Source: an uncultured Prevotella sp. (GTDB taxonomy: Bacteria; Bacteroidota; Bacteroidia; Bacteroidales; Bacteroidaceae). From it: a stretch of 64,000 bases of DNA. The DNA lies in assembly GCA_900322035.1 (NCBI GenBank), contig ONYL01000006.1, positions 34,266-98,265 on the forward strand, read 5' to 3'. The position numbers and the translations under genes are program-made. Positions 25,369 to 33,563 of this stretch are shown one piece after another. The number at the start of each line of letters is the position of its first letter. Position 1 is the first letter of the stretch. The notes beneath the pieces are model-generated. The model did not search any database, was not told the origin of the DNA, and saw only the letters and a program-made list of their open reading frames with translations.

Positions 25369-26750
25369 AGCTTCTCTTTCTTTAGAAATTCTTTCAATAT
25401 CTCGTAAGGCTTTTTGTCGGTTAGCTCAGCACGATACTGGAGTTTATAACCGATCTTCGACTTATCCTTATTGTAGCACTTCATAACACCGCGCATCTCC
25501 TTGCTCTCCGGATACTTGGTAATCATAGAAGTTTGCATATACTTGTAATTCTTCATCTTATCTGCTGCAACGTATGGAGCAATGAGAGGCTTGCTCATAC
25601 TCAGCATTACCATCAATCTGTGAAGTCTAAGATACGCGTGCTGTGGAGTGATACCGTAGATGAGCATCATTTGGTCTCCAGCAACGGAAGCAGGAGGCTG
25701 CAATGCTATTCCCATTACTCCCCAAAGCAAACCGTCAGCAAAGAGAGCGAAGTCGAGATTGACCATACCGCCACCACCTTGAAAATTGTGAGTCCACAGG
25801 TTGCGGTAATATTTTGCGATGGAGGCTGTAATCTTCTTGATTCCGATTTTGGTCTTCTCTGTTATCTCGTAATCAAGCGGCATGATGGAACAATTTAGTT
25901 TTTGCGTTTTATCCTCATTCGCCCTCGATATCATCGTGCCATTGGATAACTGGAGGGCAACCTCCGGCTTATTCGTGGTCTGATAAACGTTGAAGTCTCC
26001 ACGGCTGTTATGCCGACAGAAGATGGGGAAGCCAGCAGTTTCTCCCACCTTACATTCCTCGTAAGCGAGGATCAACGCATTCGCGTCTCCCATCAAGTCA
26101 ACCATAACGTCTCTTCTTCCAGTCTCTGGGTCAAAGATGTTGTAGCTCGGCTCTTTCCACGTCACCATATCTCCAAAATTGAACTGTTGCTCGTAGCCTC
26201 CTTTGTAGGTCGGCAGCTGAGCAACAATAAGCGTCTTCTCGTCATCCTTTACTTCGTTCAGATGGTCTATCAAGTCCAGTGGTCGATAATTGATGCCGTG
26301 GAGTATTTTCTTTGCATGGTCGAGTGAAGTTTGGAAATCCTTAATGTGGCTCACTCTATTCAACTCCATATCTCTCAGCATGGAGTAGCCATAATCGTTT
26401 CCAGCCGATTTGCGAAGCCTATGGTACAGCATAGCGTAAAGCACCGTTGCTGGGTCCTTGCATTCCTCATCTGTAAAGCCCTCGATATGTATCTCTAAAT
26501 CATCCAAAGGCTTGTCCATGATGGCATATCCGAAAACTGAGGAATAGAGGGTGACGTCGCTCGCTTCAATCTGATCAGGCTTGAACCCTGCTTGAACCGC
26601 TAAATTTGACATGGCGAAAGAACCAGCGCACGGCTCGACTATTCTTGTGAAACCCTGCGCTTTTGCGTTTATCATTATCTGCTTGATAAACTTCTGCTGA
26701 TCAGAATGCACCTGACCAATAAACAAACTTCCTGGGGACGCAAAAATCAT
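25335..26750 (-). CDS. Methyltransferase-like protein, possible DNA modification
   Basis: This 471-residue protein starts with a class A promoter and a tRNA-like leader. Residues 36-48 (RIVEPCAGSFAMS) resemble motif I (SAM-binding FxGxG-like) of N6-adenine methyltransferases, followed by EASDV. Near residue 178, AQLPTYKGGYEQ sits where DPPY/NPPY (motif IV) would be, but the catalytic Asn/Asp-Pro-Pro is not intact. The C-terminal half is unrecognised. It may be an altered base-modifying enzyme or an inactive SAM-fold protein. It overlaps the ParB-like gene by 34 nt, implying linked function. Confidence 0.65.
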   Translation of the reverse strand: MIFASPGSLFIGQVHSDQQKFIKQIMINAKAQGFTRIVEPCAGSFAMSNLAVQAGFKPDQIEASDVTLYSSVFGYAIMDKPLDDLEIHIEGFTDEECKDPATVLYAMLYHRLRKSAGNDYGYSMLRDMELNRVSHIKDFQTSLDHAKKILHGINYRPLDLIDHLNEVKDDEKTLIVAQLPTYKGGYEQQFNFGDMVTWKEPSYNIFDPETGRRDVMVDLMGDANALILAYEECKVGETAGFPIFCRHNSRGDFNVYQTTNKPEVALQLSNGTMISRANEDKTQKLNCSIMPLDYEITEKTKIGIKKITASIAKYYRNLWTHNFQGGGGMVNLDFALFADGLLWGVMGIALQPPASVAGDQMMLIYGITPQHAYLRLHRLMVMLSMSKPLIAPYVAADKMKNYKYMQTSMITKYPESKEMRGVMKCYNKDKSKIGYKLQYRAELTDKKPYEILKEFLKKEKLWQQNRQKNQK

Positions 26751-26775
26751 ACACGAAAAAACAATGTTTCTCTTG

Positions 26776-26847
26776 TCCGGAGGGACAGTTTCGCTCTACC
26801 ACCTCCTTAGCCCCTTGCTAAGTGCTCTATCATTAAGCTACCTCCGG
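26776..26847 (-). ncRNA. tRNA-like cloverleaf in 5' leader of gene 25335-26750
   Basis: The minus strand forms a 72-nt cloverleaf: acceptor CCGGAGG/CCTCCGG, D arm GCTT-7 nt-GAGC, anticodon arm CTTAG-CAAGGGG-CTAAG, a 5-nt variable loop, and a T arm GGTAG/CTGTC with loop AGCGAAA. The two conserved T-loop uridines and U33 are missing, so it cannot be a standard tRNA. It begins about 13 nt after the promoter -7 box and ends 26 nt before the ATG, so it is part of the mRNA leader. Confidence 0.5.
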
Positions 26848-26859
26848 TTTTTCTACTCG

Positions 26860-26892
26860 CAAAGATACGAAATATATTTGAAAGACAAATAT
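26860..26892 (-). promoter_or_regulatory. Class A promoter/operator for ParB/terminase operon
   Basis: A consensus -7 box TATCTTTG (26860-26867) lies 6 bp from the class A dyad ATATTTG-N5-CAAATAT (26874-26892). Confidence 0.75.
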
Positions 26893-26921
26893 CATTAACA
26901 AACTTTAGCAATCATCCACAC

Positions 26922-26958
26922 AAAAAGAGGCAGAGGGCTGGCACGCTCCCTCCACCTC
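26922..26958 (-). terminator. Rho-independent terminator after luxS
   Basis: On the minus strand GAGGTGGAGGG pairs with CCCTCTGCCTC and is followed by TTTTTG. It ends the metK-luxS operon. Confidence 0.8.
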
Positions 26959-27005
26959 AAGCAACATTACAAACCAAAAACATTATACTCGTGTCTGAAT
27001 GCTAT

Positions 27006-27479
27006 TTAGTCGTAGCTCATATTCTCCGGCTTGATATTGTCGAGAACATTCAGATACCTCTTCGCTATGCTCCTTGCTTCTTTCAGCGAATGGAAATGAG
27101 TGTTACCACACTCTTCCTCAGTAGCACCAGGTATATCTGTATCCCATTCTCTGACCGCCACAAACATACGATGGATGAGATTCAAAATCTGAGCACTGTC
27201 GTAGTCACCTTTCACAATCAGATAGAAACCAGTGAGGCATCCCATCGGCCCAAAATAGATGATGCTGTCTTTCCATTCATCATCATTTCTAAGGAATGTG
27301 GCACCAATATGCTCAATGGTGTGGGCTGCTTCTGGGAGCATATAATCTACATTCGGCTTTTCCACTCTTATGTCGAAGGTGGTGATGATGTCTCCCGATG
27401 GCGTCCTATCCTTCCTTGACACATAGATGCCGCACTGCAGCTTCTTGTGGTCAACTTTGAAACTTTCTATCTTTTCCAT
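27006..27479 (-). CDS. luxS: S-ribosylhomocysteine lyase LuxS
   Basis: This 157-residue protein matches LuxS along its whole length. It starts MEKIESFKVDHKK. The metal site H53TIEH57 is intact, the catalytic cysteine C81 lies in FGPMGCLTGFY, and the third metal ligand is the cysteine in EECGNTHFH. LuxS cleaves S-ribosylhomocysteine to homocysteine and DPD, the precursor of the AI-2 signal. It is the last gene of a DUF488-MetK-small-LuxS operon, so the phage may recycle methyl donors or alter AI-2 output. A nucleosidase (Pfs) is not seen, so the pathway depends on the host enzyme. Confidence 0.92.
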   Translation of the reverse strand: MEKIESFKVDHKKLQCGIYVSRKDRTPSGDIITTFDIRVEKPNVDYMLPEAAHTIEHIGATFLRNDDEWKDSIIYFGPMGCLTGFYLIVKGDYDSAQILNLIHRMFVAVREWDTDIPGATEEECGNTHFHSLKEARSIAKRYLNVLDNIKPENMSYD

Positions 27480-27481
27480 TT

Positions 27482-27739
27482 TTACTCCTCCACTTTATCG
27501 TAGGTCTTCTTAAAGGCTTCGGGCTTGCAAGGGTACAGCTCACCGAGGACCCCCTTGATGATATAGTCTCCTTTGCTTGCGTGCATTTCACCTTCGAGGG
27601 TGGGGATAACAAGTTTGTCACTATTCTCAGAAAGAAGCGAGACCTCACCATTCGAGAACTTGGATATTTCATCAAAATTACGGCCATCCCATTGAACAGC
27701 CGTAACTTGAACTCTTTTCTTAATATACTTTCCAATCAT
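27482..27739 (-). CDS. Small phage protein between metK and luxS
   Basis: An 85-residue protein of a type common in phages, with KGDYIIKGVLGELYPCKPEAF near residues 55-78 and a start MIGKYIKKRVQVTAVQWDG. No catalytic residues are obvious. It starts 5 nt after the metK stop and ends 2 nt before luxS. Function unknown. Confidence 0.75.
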   Translation of the reverse strand: MIGKYIKKRVQVTAVQWDGRNFDEISKFSNGEVSLLSENSDKLVIPTLEGEMHASKGDYIIKGVLGELYPCKPEAFKKTYDKVEE

Positions 27740-27744
27740 AATGA

Positions 27745-29001
27745 TTACAAGCCAAAAGTCTCTCTCAGATAGTCTGCAATATCAGTCTTCTCCCAAGTGA
27801 ACAGATCCACCTGCATAGTCTTCTCGGGATTATACTTGCTCTTAAAGACCTTCGTGACCGTCCTCGGCTCACGTCCAAAGTGACCGTAGGAGGCTGTCTC
27901 AAAGTACATAGGCTGTCTCAGCGAGAACCTTTGCTCAATGAACTTCGGGCGCAAATCGAAGAAATTTCTGATGTACTCAGCAATCTCTCCGTCAGTCTTA
28001 TCAACGTGGCTCTTTCCATAGGTGTTGACGAACACACTGACAGGCTGAGCAACGCCAATGGCATAAGCAAGCTGAACGAGCATTTCATCAGCAACTCCTG
28101 CAGCAACCATATTCTTGGCAATCCAGCGAGCCATATAAGCGGCAGAACGGTCAACCTTACTTGGGTCCTTGCCGGAGAAAGCACCACCGCCGTGCGCTCC
28201 ACGGCCGCCATAGGTGTCAACGATAATCTTACGGCCAGTCAAACCCGTGTCTCCATGAGGACCACCGATAACGAACTTTCCAGTAGGGTTGACGTACAGC
28301 CCGAAGGCACCACTAAGCAAGTTCCGAACGTTCTTGTCCTTGATTCTCGAACGGACTCTCGGAATGAGGATGGTACGAACGTCATTCTTGATCTGCTCCT
28401 GCATAGCCTCATCTGAGCCGAACTCATCGTGCTGGGTGGAGATAACGATATTGTCAATGTGCAATGGCGTACCATCATCTGAATACTTAACCGTCACCTG
28501 ACTCTTCGCATCGGGACGGAGGTAGGTCATCACCTTACCTTCCTTTCTGATTGCAGTAAGTTCCTCCATCAGCAGGTTTGCCAAATAGATGGGCGTAGGC
28601 ATATACGTCTCGGTCTCATTTGTTGCGTAACCGAACATCATACCTTGGTCTCCTGCTCCTTGCTCCATTACGTCTGCTGTTTCAACACCACGATTGATGT
28701 CGTCACTCTGCTCATGGATGGCATTGATGATACCACAAGAATCGTAATCAAACTGGTATTCTGCTTTCGTATAGCCTATGCGTCTGATTACTTCTCTCGC
28801 TACAGCTTGCAGGTCAATATATGCGTTGCTTCTTACCTCTCCTGCGAGAACTACCTGCCCTGTGGTGCAAAGGGTTTCAACTGCGACATGTGACTTTGGG
28901 TCATACGCCAAAAACTGGTCTAAGATTGCGTCTGAAATCTGATCCGCAACCTTGTCTGGGTGTCCTTCTGATACGGACTCCGAAGTGAATAAATAAGCCA
29001 T
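27745..29001 (-). CDS. metK: S-adenosylmethionine synthetase
   Basis: The ATG at 29001 gives a 418-residue protein starting [20 protein letters not shown], a standard MetK N-terminus. Conserved segments are GHPDKVADQ (ATP phosphate binding), [13 protein letters not shown] (adenosine/Met site) and [18 protein letters not shown] (metal and triphosphate site). MetK makes SAM from Met and ATP. It lies downstream of a structured leader (29023-29122) in an operon with LuxS. The phage encodes several likely SAM users: a methyltransferase-like protein and an RlmN-like enzyme. Confidence 0.95.
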   Translation of the reverse strand: MAYLFTSESVSEGHPDKVADQISDAILDQFLAYDPKSHVAVETLCTTGQVVLAGEVRSNAYIDLQAVAREVIRRIGYTKAEYQFDYDSCGIINAIHEQSDDINRGVETADVMEQGAGDQGMMFGYATNETETYMPTPIYLANLLMEELTAIRKEGKVMTYLRPDAKSQVTVKYSDDGTPLHIDNIVISTQHDEFGSDEAMQEQIKNDVRTILIPRVRSRIKDKNVRNLLSGAFGLYVNPTGKFVIGGPHGDTGLTGRKIIVDTYGGRGAHGGGAFSGKDPSKVDRSAAYMARWIAKNMVAAGVADEMLVQLAYAIGVAQPVSVFVNTYGKSHVDKTDGEIAEYIRNFFDLRPKFIEQRFSLRQPMYFETASYGHFGREPRTVTKVFKSKYNPEKTMQVDLFTWEKTDIADYLRETFGL

Positions 29002-29022
29002 ATAAACTAAAATAATATATTG

Positions 29023-29122
29023 CACCCGTCTTCGGATTCGGACCGAAACTCCCGTGCGCATGGGACTCCACGTTCTATACGGCATCGCCTGCTGCCTTTT
29101 GCACTACCGTACAGGGACGGGT
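29023..29122 (-). ncRNA. Structured leader RNA upstream of metK
   Basis: About 100 nt between the DUF488 stop and the metK ATG fold as a closed multi-branch RNA. P1 ACCCGTC pairs with GACGGGT. Inside are a TACGGTA/TGCCGTA hairpin extended by TGC/GCG, a middle hairpin, and TTCGG-TCCGAAT-CCGAA, which looks like a tRNA T arm (canonical loop TTCGAAT with one change). It does not match the SAM-I consensus as I recall it. It could be a riboswitch, a tRNA relic or a processing signal. Confidence 0.45.
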
Positions 29123-29128
29123 TAATGC

Positions 29129-29530
29129 CTACATATCGAAAAGACTCAACTGCTTGTACTTTGGCTCCTTGCTCTTGCCGAACTCCTCAACTCCGAGATT
29201 CAGCTTCTCATTGAGCCAGTCTGCAAGAAGATGGCGATGGCAGAAATCGTCCGGCTTCTCAAAGCAACAGAGAGCAATGTCTCTTCCGCCACTGACCTCC
29301 TGCAGCTTTCTCAGCACCTCATTAGGATTGAGGCGACCAAGGACTTCTCTCTTATACCGCGCTGTATAAACGTCCAAATCCTGCTCGTTCAGAATGGAGT
29401 AGGTCGGCGCCAGCTCTTTCAGAGATAAACCGTAATACCACTGTGGAGGATATAAAGCTACTCCTACCATCTTAACTCCGGCTTTCTTCAGCTTCTTGCC
29501 GTTCGCGAAATATGACGTGTAAACTTTCAT
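29129..29530 (-). CDS. DUF488 family protein
   Basis: This 133-residue protein has the DUF488 hallmark LCCFEKPDDFCHRHLLADW (conserved Cys-His cluster) and a YPPQWYYG segment. Members are small soluble proteins of uncertain function found in bacteria and phages. It is the first gene of the metK-luxS operon and is preceded by a class A promoter. Confidence 0.8.
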   Translation of the reverse strand: MKVYTSYFANGKKLKKAGVKMVGVALYPPQWYYGLSLKELAPTYSILNEQDLDVYTARYKREVLGRLNPNEVLRKLQEVSGGRDIALCCFEKPDDFCHRHLLADWLNEKLNLGVEEFGKSKEPKYKQLSLFDM

Positions 29531-29549
29531 TTATCTTTGTTTTCTTATG

Positions 29550-29582
29550 TAAAGGTAATAAAAATAATTGAAAGACAAATAC
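29550..29582 (-). promoter_or_regulatory. Class A promoter/operator for DUF488-metK-luxS operon
   Basis: A -7 box TACCTTTA (29550-29557) lies 6 bp from the dyad (29564-29582, one half-site mismatch). Confidence 0.65.
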
Positions 29583-29616
29583 TTTACCCCCAATTATTTT
29601 CCCATCTAAACTAAGT

Positions 29617-30381
29617 TTAACTTATCCGTATTGGGTTGAGGGTTAGGTTCTCGAGATTGAGGAAAGCTCCCTGCGTGTCAAGTACTCCGATGGTAAACAT
29701 CTTCCAAAGCAAGGCGCATCCTACGTTTGCAAGCGTAGAGTTGATAAACAGATCCTGCTTGCTAAGAGCCTCGGCAAGTGAGCAACTGGGACCGCTTTCT
29801 CTCTCATTAACCTTATCGAGGTCAAACACCTCATCAACGTCCTTCAATCGTGAAACGCATCCCTTTCCTCTATTCGGCTGCTTCACCTTGTTGCCAAACG
29901 AGCCAAGGACAACCTGCCCTCGGTCTGTCATGTTGCCGAAGTCCAGCCAGTAGTAAACTCTATCGGTATCGATGGAGAAAACACCGTACTCTTTGCCGGA
30001 GGCTATCTCTTTCCTCGATTTCAGCGTATCAACACAACTGACGATGATGTTGGAGGTGGTATTGTCTTTCTCGTACATCTTAGGTACACACTCCCAATCA
30101 GTGCCAAAGAACCTATTGAGCTTCGTTATCAGCACCTCGGCTTTGTTCAGCCCTATCTCAGTCTCAGAGAATAGCTGCCTACCGCAGTTGGCTTCTGTTA
30201 TGATGTCTCCATCGTACGCCTTTACGAACAGTCCAGGATGCCCAAGTCTTTGCAGCGCATAGTTCATTCTGCCCAGTGAGGTGAGAACCTGTGAGCCGGT
30301 GCCTCCGCAGCCTACCAAATCTACCGTCAGCTGATGCTGTGGCGATAGAATGTAATTTGCAACATAATGCTTCTTCTTCAT
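29617..30381 (-). CDS. PRTRC-type ThiF/E1-like protein
   Basis: The 254-residue protein has the E1/ThiF adenylation fold. The nucleotide-binding VDLVGCGGTGSQVLTSLG starts near residue 19, followed by KAYDGDIITEANCGRQLF (the acidic and Arg residues that bind ATP-Mg and carboxylate) and GLNKAEVLITKLN. Cys in IIVSCVDT and GKGCVSRL are candidate catalytic or zinc cysteines. E1-like proteins adenylate the C-terminal Gly of ubiquitin-like partners. It is the last gene of a PRTRC cassette overlapping its E2-like gene by 4 nt. Confidence 0.85.
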   Translation of the reverse strand: MKKKHYVANYILSPQHQLTVDLVGCGGTGSQVLTSLGRMNYALQRLGHPGLFVKAYDGDIITEANCGRQLFSETEIGLNKAEVLITKLNRFFGTDWECVPKMYEKDNTTSNIIVSCVDTLKSRKEIASGKEYGVFSIDTDRVYYWLDFGNMTDRGQVVLGSFGNKVKQPNRGKGCVSRLKDVDEVFDLDKVNERESGPSCSLAEALSKQDLFINSTLANVGCALLWKMFTIGVLDTQGAFLNLENLTLNPIRIS

Positions 30382-31091
30382 TTCAACAAATCATTAAGTT
30401 TAAACTTTGCCTTGATCAACACGTCTGTGGGGAACTGCTTGCCAGTGGCGATACATTCCTTCGTCACGGTCGCAAGGTTGCCATTGATGGGGTTGCCGCC
30501 AAGCAGATGGACGAACTCAGACTTCCAAAACATTTCCTCCCAATAAGCTATCCACTTATCGAAAGTTTGCTCACTCGGTTTCTTGACTCTCGCACTGCCT
30601 AAGCAAACTCCATCCTCTCCAGTGTTGAAGAAAGGCGCACGATATAGAATCGACTTCGGCTTGTAGCCCTTGAAAGCATACACTTTCAGCTTGCTGCCAT
30701 CAGAGGAATACACCAAACCTGGGACCCACATTTCTCCATTCGGTATGTCAAGACCCTTTGTGAAATACATCATCCGCTTCTCCGGCTTGCGATACCAAAC
30801 AATCTTATACTTATCGACGTTGGAGCTCACATACAGCAAACATTCCGGCACTCTGCCATGGATAGACACAAACGAGGTATTGCCCTTGATGAACTTATCC
30901 ACGGTCTTCATCAGACTCGCTATGGTGGAGAGTTTCAACGGCTTTCCTGCTCCCATGGCACCGTCCTTGATGGAGCGATGTTCTATATACGCCAAATCGC
31001 TCGTCTCCACGTCATGCACTTTACCCTGATAGAAAATCAGCGCATCGGTAGGGACAATCTCGGCGTTTAGCAATTCCTTAAAGTTTTCCAT
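30378..31091 (-). CDS. PRTRC system protein B (E2-like)
   Basis: This 237-residue protein begins MENFKELLNAEIVPTDALIF and has the conserved GEMWVPGLVYSS and FNTGEDGVCLGSARV segments of PRTRC protein B, which belongs to the prokaryotic E2-like group. The cysteine in GVCLGS is a candidate active residue. E2-like proteins receive the activated ubiquitin-like protein from E1. It lies between the E1-like gene (overlap ATGA) and the F-position gene, with an overlap of 14 nt on that side. Confidence 0.8.
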   Translation of the reverse strand: MENFKELLNAEIVPTDALIFYQGKVHDVETSDLAYIEHRSIKDGAMGAGKPLKLSTIASLMKTVDKFIKGNTSFVSIHGRVPECLLYVSSNVDKYKIVWYRKPEKRMMYFTKGLDIPNGEMWVPGLVYSSDGSKLKVYAFKGYKPKSILYRAPFFNTGEDGVCLGSARVKKPSEQTFDKWIAYWEEMFWKSEFVHLLGGNPINGNLATVTKECIATGKQFPTDVLIKAKFKLNDLLK

Positions 31092-32220
31092 TCTCTATGT
31101 CGCTAACAAATTTCATAAATTCATCATTCCAATCCAAGAACCTCTTACCACGTTCCTTGCACTCGAACAACTGGTTAACGCTCTCCTTAGTGATACAGTC
31201 CTCTCTGATCGGAACCGCATAATTCCAACCAGTTACTTCAATTCCCGACTCAACATCCGAGTTGATGATGCTCAGATATTCATCGGTCAGACCATCGTCT
31301 GGGCTGTAGAAGATTGCCGTTAACGTTGGGCTGTCTAAGGATAACTCGTCACGGTCAAATATACCATCATTACTCGGGTCGAAGCAAAACTCTTGGGTGT
31401 TGAGGTTGGCTACGTCTAATCCTCTTTCAAGACAAAGCATGAAGTTGGCCAGAAGACTGGACTCACAGCTATCTCTGAACTCTCTGATTTCGACTTTCAA
31501 CTTATCGGGCGAGGTATAGGGTAGGCTTTTAATCTCCTCGAAAATCTCATAATACTCGTTGCCTTTCTGATAGCCGGCAAGCTGAGGGTCCAAGTCTTCC
31601 GTGTCCTCCATTTCCATACCTAACATTTCAAGATAGCCACTCTCGCTGTCTCCAACACCAAAGTTGATATTCATATCTTCGCTGATGGTTCTCATGAAAC
31701 GCATAAACAGCTCCCTTGCCTTGTCTTTCAGATAGGAGGCAGGGGAACAATAGAGGACGACCACGGTAAAATCGAAGCAGTCCATATTGGAATACACAAC
31801 CAAATCCAAATTCTTGCAATCCTCGTCATAAGGATCTCGTCTCTGCACCACCAAACTGAGCTGCTTCTTGGATAGGACGCTCTCGAGCTTATTCAGCATG
31901 CCGTTGATAGCCTCTCCGTTTGAGGCAATGGGAGACAGGCTGATTCTTTCGCTCTCTCCCAATTCCTCCAACAGCTTGTTGGCTCCAGCGAGCATTTCCT
32001 TATAGCTGTCACCGAGGTCCAGGTTAAAGGCGAGCTCCAGCTCCTTGTCTGAGATTCGCCTGCTTTCAAAATGGGCGTTCAGAAAAGCAAAGGGCTGGCC
32101 TTTGGCACCAGCCTTTGCTCTGACGTGTCCTGCGAAACGTGGTACATGCTTCTCTCCTCGTTCTTTATAACCGAGTAGAGGGCTCTGTAAAACGCTTGCT
32201 GTTGCTTCTGCGACTCGCAT
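31078..32220 (-). CDS. PRTRC cassette protein (F-like position)
   Basis: This 380-residue protein starts MRVAEATASVLQSPLLGYKE. The N-terminal segment KERGEKHVPRFAGHVRAK and the FFD-rich centre do not match a fold I know. It has acidic stretches near residues 195-215 and a helical C-terminus (RGKRFLDWNDEFMKFVSDI). It sits between protein C and protein B, where PRTRC cassettes often carry protein F. The family assignment is positional. Confidence 0.6.
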   Translation of the reverse strand: MRVAEATASVLQSPLLGYKERGEKHVPRFAGHVRAKAGAKGQPFAFLNAHFESRRISDKELELAFNLDLGDSYKEMLAGANKLLEELGESERISLSPIASNGEAINGMLNKLESVLSKKQLSLVVQRRDPYDEDCKNLDLVVYSNMDCFDFTVVVLYCSPASYLKDKARELFMRFMRTISEDMNINFGVGDSESGYLEMLGMEMEDTEDLDPQLAGYQKGNEYYEIFEEIKSLPYTSPDKLKVEIREFRDSCESSLLANFMLCLERGLDVANLNTQEFCFDPSNDGIFDRDELSLDSPTLTAIFYSPDDGLTDEYLSIINSDVESGIEVTGWNYAVPIREDCITKESVNQLFECKERGKRFLDWNDEFMKFVSDIENGKL

Positions 32221-32224
32221 TCTT

Positions 32225-32434
32225 TCATCCCTTCGTTCCTACAGTGGTCTTGAACTCGTAAACAGCCTTGCCGCCCTCAATCTTTGGTCCGTGGACGTTG
32301 CTTGTCGTCAACTCGGGGTAGGTTCCTGCGTAGAACGCCATAACTTCATCCGGCGTCATGTTCTTGTTAGGATCATCCAAGGTTCTGTTTCCATACTTGA
32401 ACACTCTCTTTAGTCCAGTTATATTCAATGCCAT
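32225..32434 (-). CDS. PRTRC system protein C (ubiquitin-like)
   Basis: A 69-residue protein starting MALNITGLKRVFKYGNRTLD, matching the PRTRC protein C family, reported to have a ubiquitin-like beta-grasp fold. The middle LTTSNVHGPKIEGGKAVYEF has the typical strand order. The protein ends in VGTKG, so a C-terminal glycine is exposed, as needed for adenylation by an E1-like enzyme. It is 2 nt from protein E and 4 nt from the next gene. Confidence 0.8.
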   Translation of the reverse strand: MALNITGLKRVFKYGNRTLDDPNKNMTPDEVMAFYAGTYPELTTSNVHGPKIEGGKAVYEFKTTVGTKG

Positions 32435-32436
32435 AC

Positions 32437-33039
32437 TTAATCCTCCGTTTCTTCATCTTCGGTTTCCTCACTATCTTCTGAAGGGTTCGGCTTAGAGGTG
32501 TCAGCCGTATCCTTGCCATCACTCAAATCCTCAACAGCTCCAAACATACTTCCGAAGCCGCTGGTCTGGTCGATTTCCTGCTCGACTTTCTTGATGACGC
32601 TCTTTTCAGCCATTGGAAGCGCTGCAGCCTTGACAAGGACTTTCTTCGCGTCCTTGAACTTGTGAGCCTCGTTATTCTTGCGAGCGAGGTCAACGAGCTT
32701 CTTGAACTCGTCCTTCTGAGATTTCTCCTCGGCTTTCTTCTTCTTCTCCATGTCTGACTCAGCCTTGGCTTTCTCAACGCTCTCCTCGTACTCCTTAACA
32801 TTGGAGACGAACGAGCTCTCCTTCAGCACTGGCTTAAGCGCATCCTCGAAGTTAGCCTCGAAGTCATCCGGTGTGCCACTGAGGACCAACGGCTTGATGT
32901 TGTCCTTAACCCCTTTGTCCTTTAAGGAGGTGAGGTCTGTTACTAAACTCATGGTCAGCTCCTGACCGGTTCTGCAGATGGTGATGTTCACTTGCTCACC
33001 ATCGTGCAGACTCTGAAACATTGTTTTGAAAAACTCCAT
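32437..33039 (-). CDS. PRTRC system protein E
   Basis: This 200-residue protein starts MEFFKTMFQSLHDGEQVNIT. The N-terminal 70 residues are a conserved PRTRC-E domain (GQELTMSLVTDLTSLKDKG), followed by a Lys/Glu-rich coiled coil (residues about 90-120) and an acidic Ser/Glu/Asp tail ending ETEDEETED. Its biochemical role is unknown. It heads the cassette, preceded by gene 33046-33537 and a class B promoter. Confidence 0.8.
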   Translation of the reverse strand: MEFFKTMFQSLHDGEQVNITICRTGQELTMSLVTDLTSLKDKGVKDNIKPLVLSGTPDDFEANFEDALKPVLKESSFVSNVKEYEESVEKAKAESDMEKKKKAEEKSQKDEFKKLVDLARKNNEAHKFKDAKKVLVKAAALPMAEKSVIKKVEQEIDQTSGFGSMFGAVEDLSDGKDTADTSKPNPSEDSEETEDEETED

Positions 33040-33045
33040 AATCGA

Positions 33046-33537
33046 TTATTTATGTTCAACTTGCTTGACTATATTCTCAACTGGTACCTGACAGAGGATC
33101 CATTCACGTCCGTCTTTCAGATAGCTGATGTCGTATACCACGCAGTAGTCTGTGAATCGGACTTCCTTACTGAGCACCGTTCCCTCGCAGATTACCTTTC
33201 CGTTCTTGGCGACCTTAACCTTATCGCCCTTCTTGAACTCGCTCGTGAAGTAGCAGTAATCAACCAGCCAGGGCTTCTCACCGTACATATACCAATCAAG
33301 GCGTACGCAGCTATCGCTACCGTCGAGGCAGGAGCCGAACAATGAGCTTCCACCCATCTCCGCATTGAAATACTTCGCTCTACTGCTCACTGAGTAGCTT
33401 CTGGAAGTCTCCGAGTAGTGCACGTTGAAAGATTCCTCCTTGAATACTACCACGCCTTTAAGAGGCTCGTTGTCACCTGGGACCATGTTGTACTGCTCCA
33501 TCTTCTGACAGAACTCCGAAAAACTCATCTGTTTCAT
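33046..33537 (-). CDS. Hypothetical protein before PRTRC cassette
   Basis: This 163-residue protein (MKQMSFSEFCQKMEQYNMVP) has beta-strand-rich sequence with CVVYDISYLKDGREWI and SSRAKYFNAEMGGSSLFGSC. No motif is recognised. It is the first gene after a class B promoter and lies 6 nt upstream of protein E, so it belongs to the same operon and may be part of the cassette. Confidence 0.65.
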   Translation of the reverse strand: MKQMSFSEFCQKMEQYNMVPGDNEPLKGVVVFKEESFNVHYSETSRSYSVSSRAKYFNAEMGGSSLFGSCLDGSDSCVRLDWYMYGEKPWLVDYCYFTSEFKKGDKVKVAKNGKVICEGTVLSKEVRFTDYCVVYDISYLKDGREWILCQVPVENIVKQVEHK

Positions 33538-33563
33538 TGCTTTAATCTTTAATATGTTTCTTA

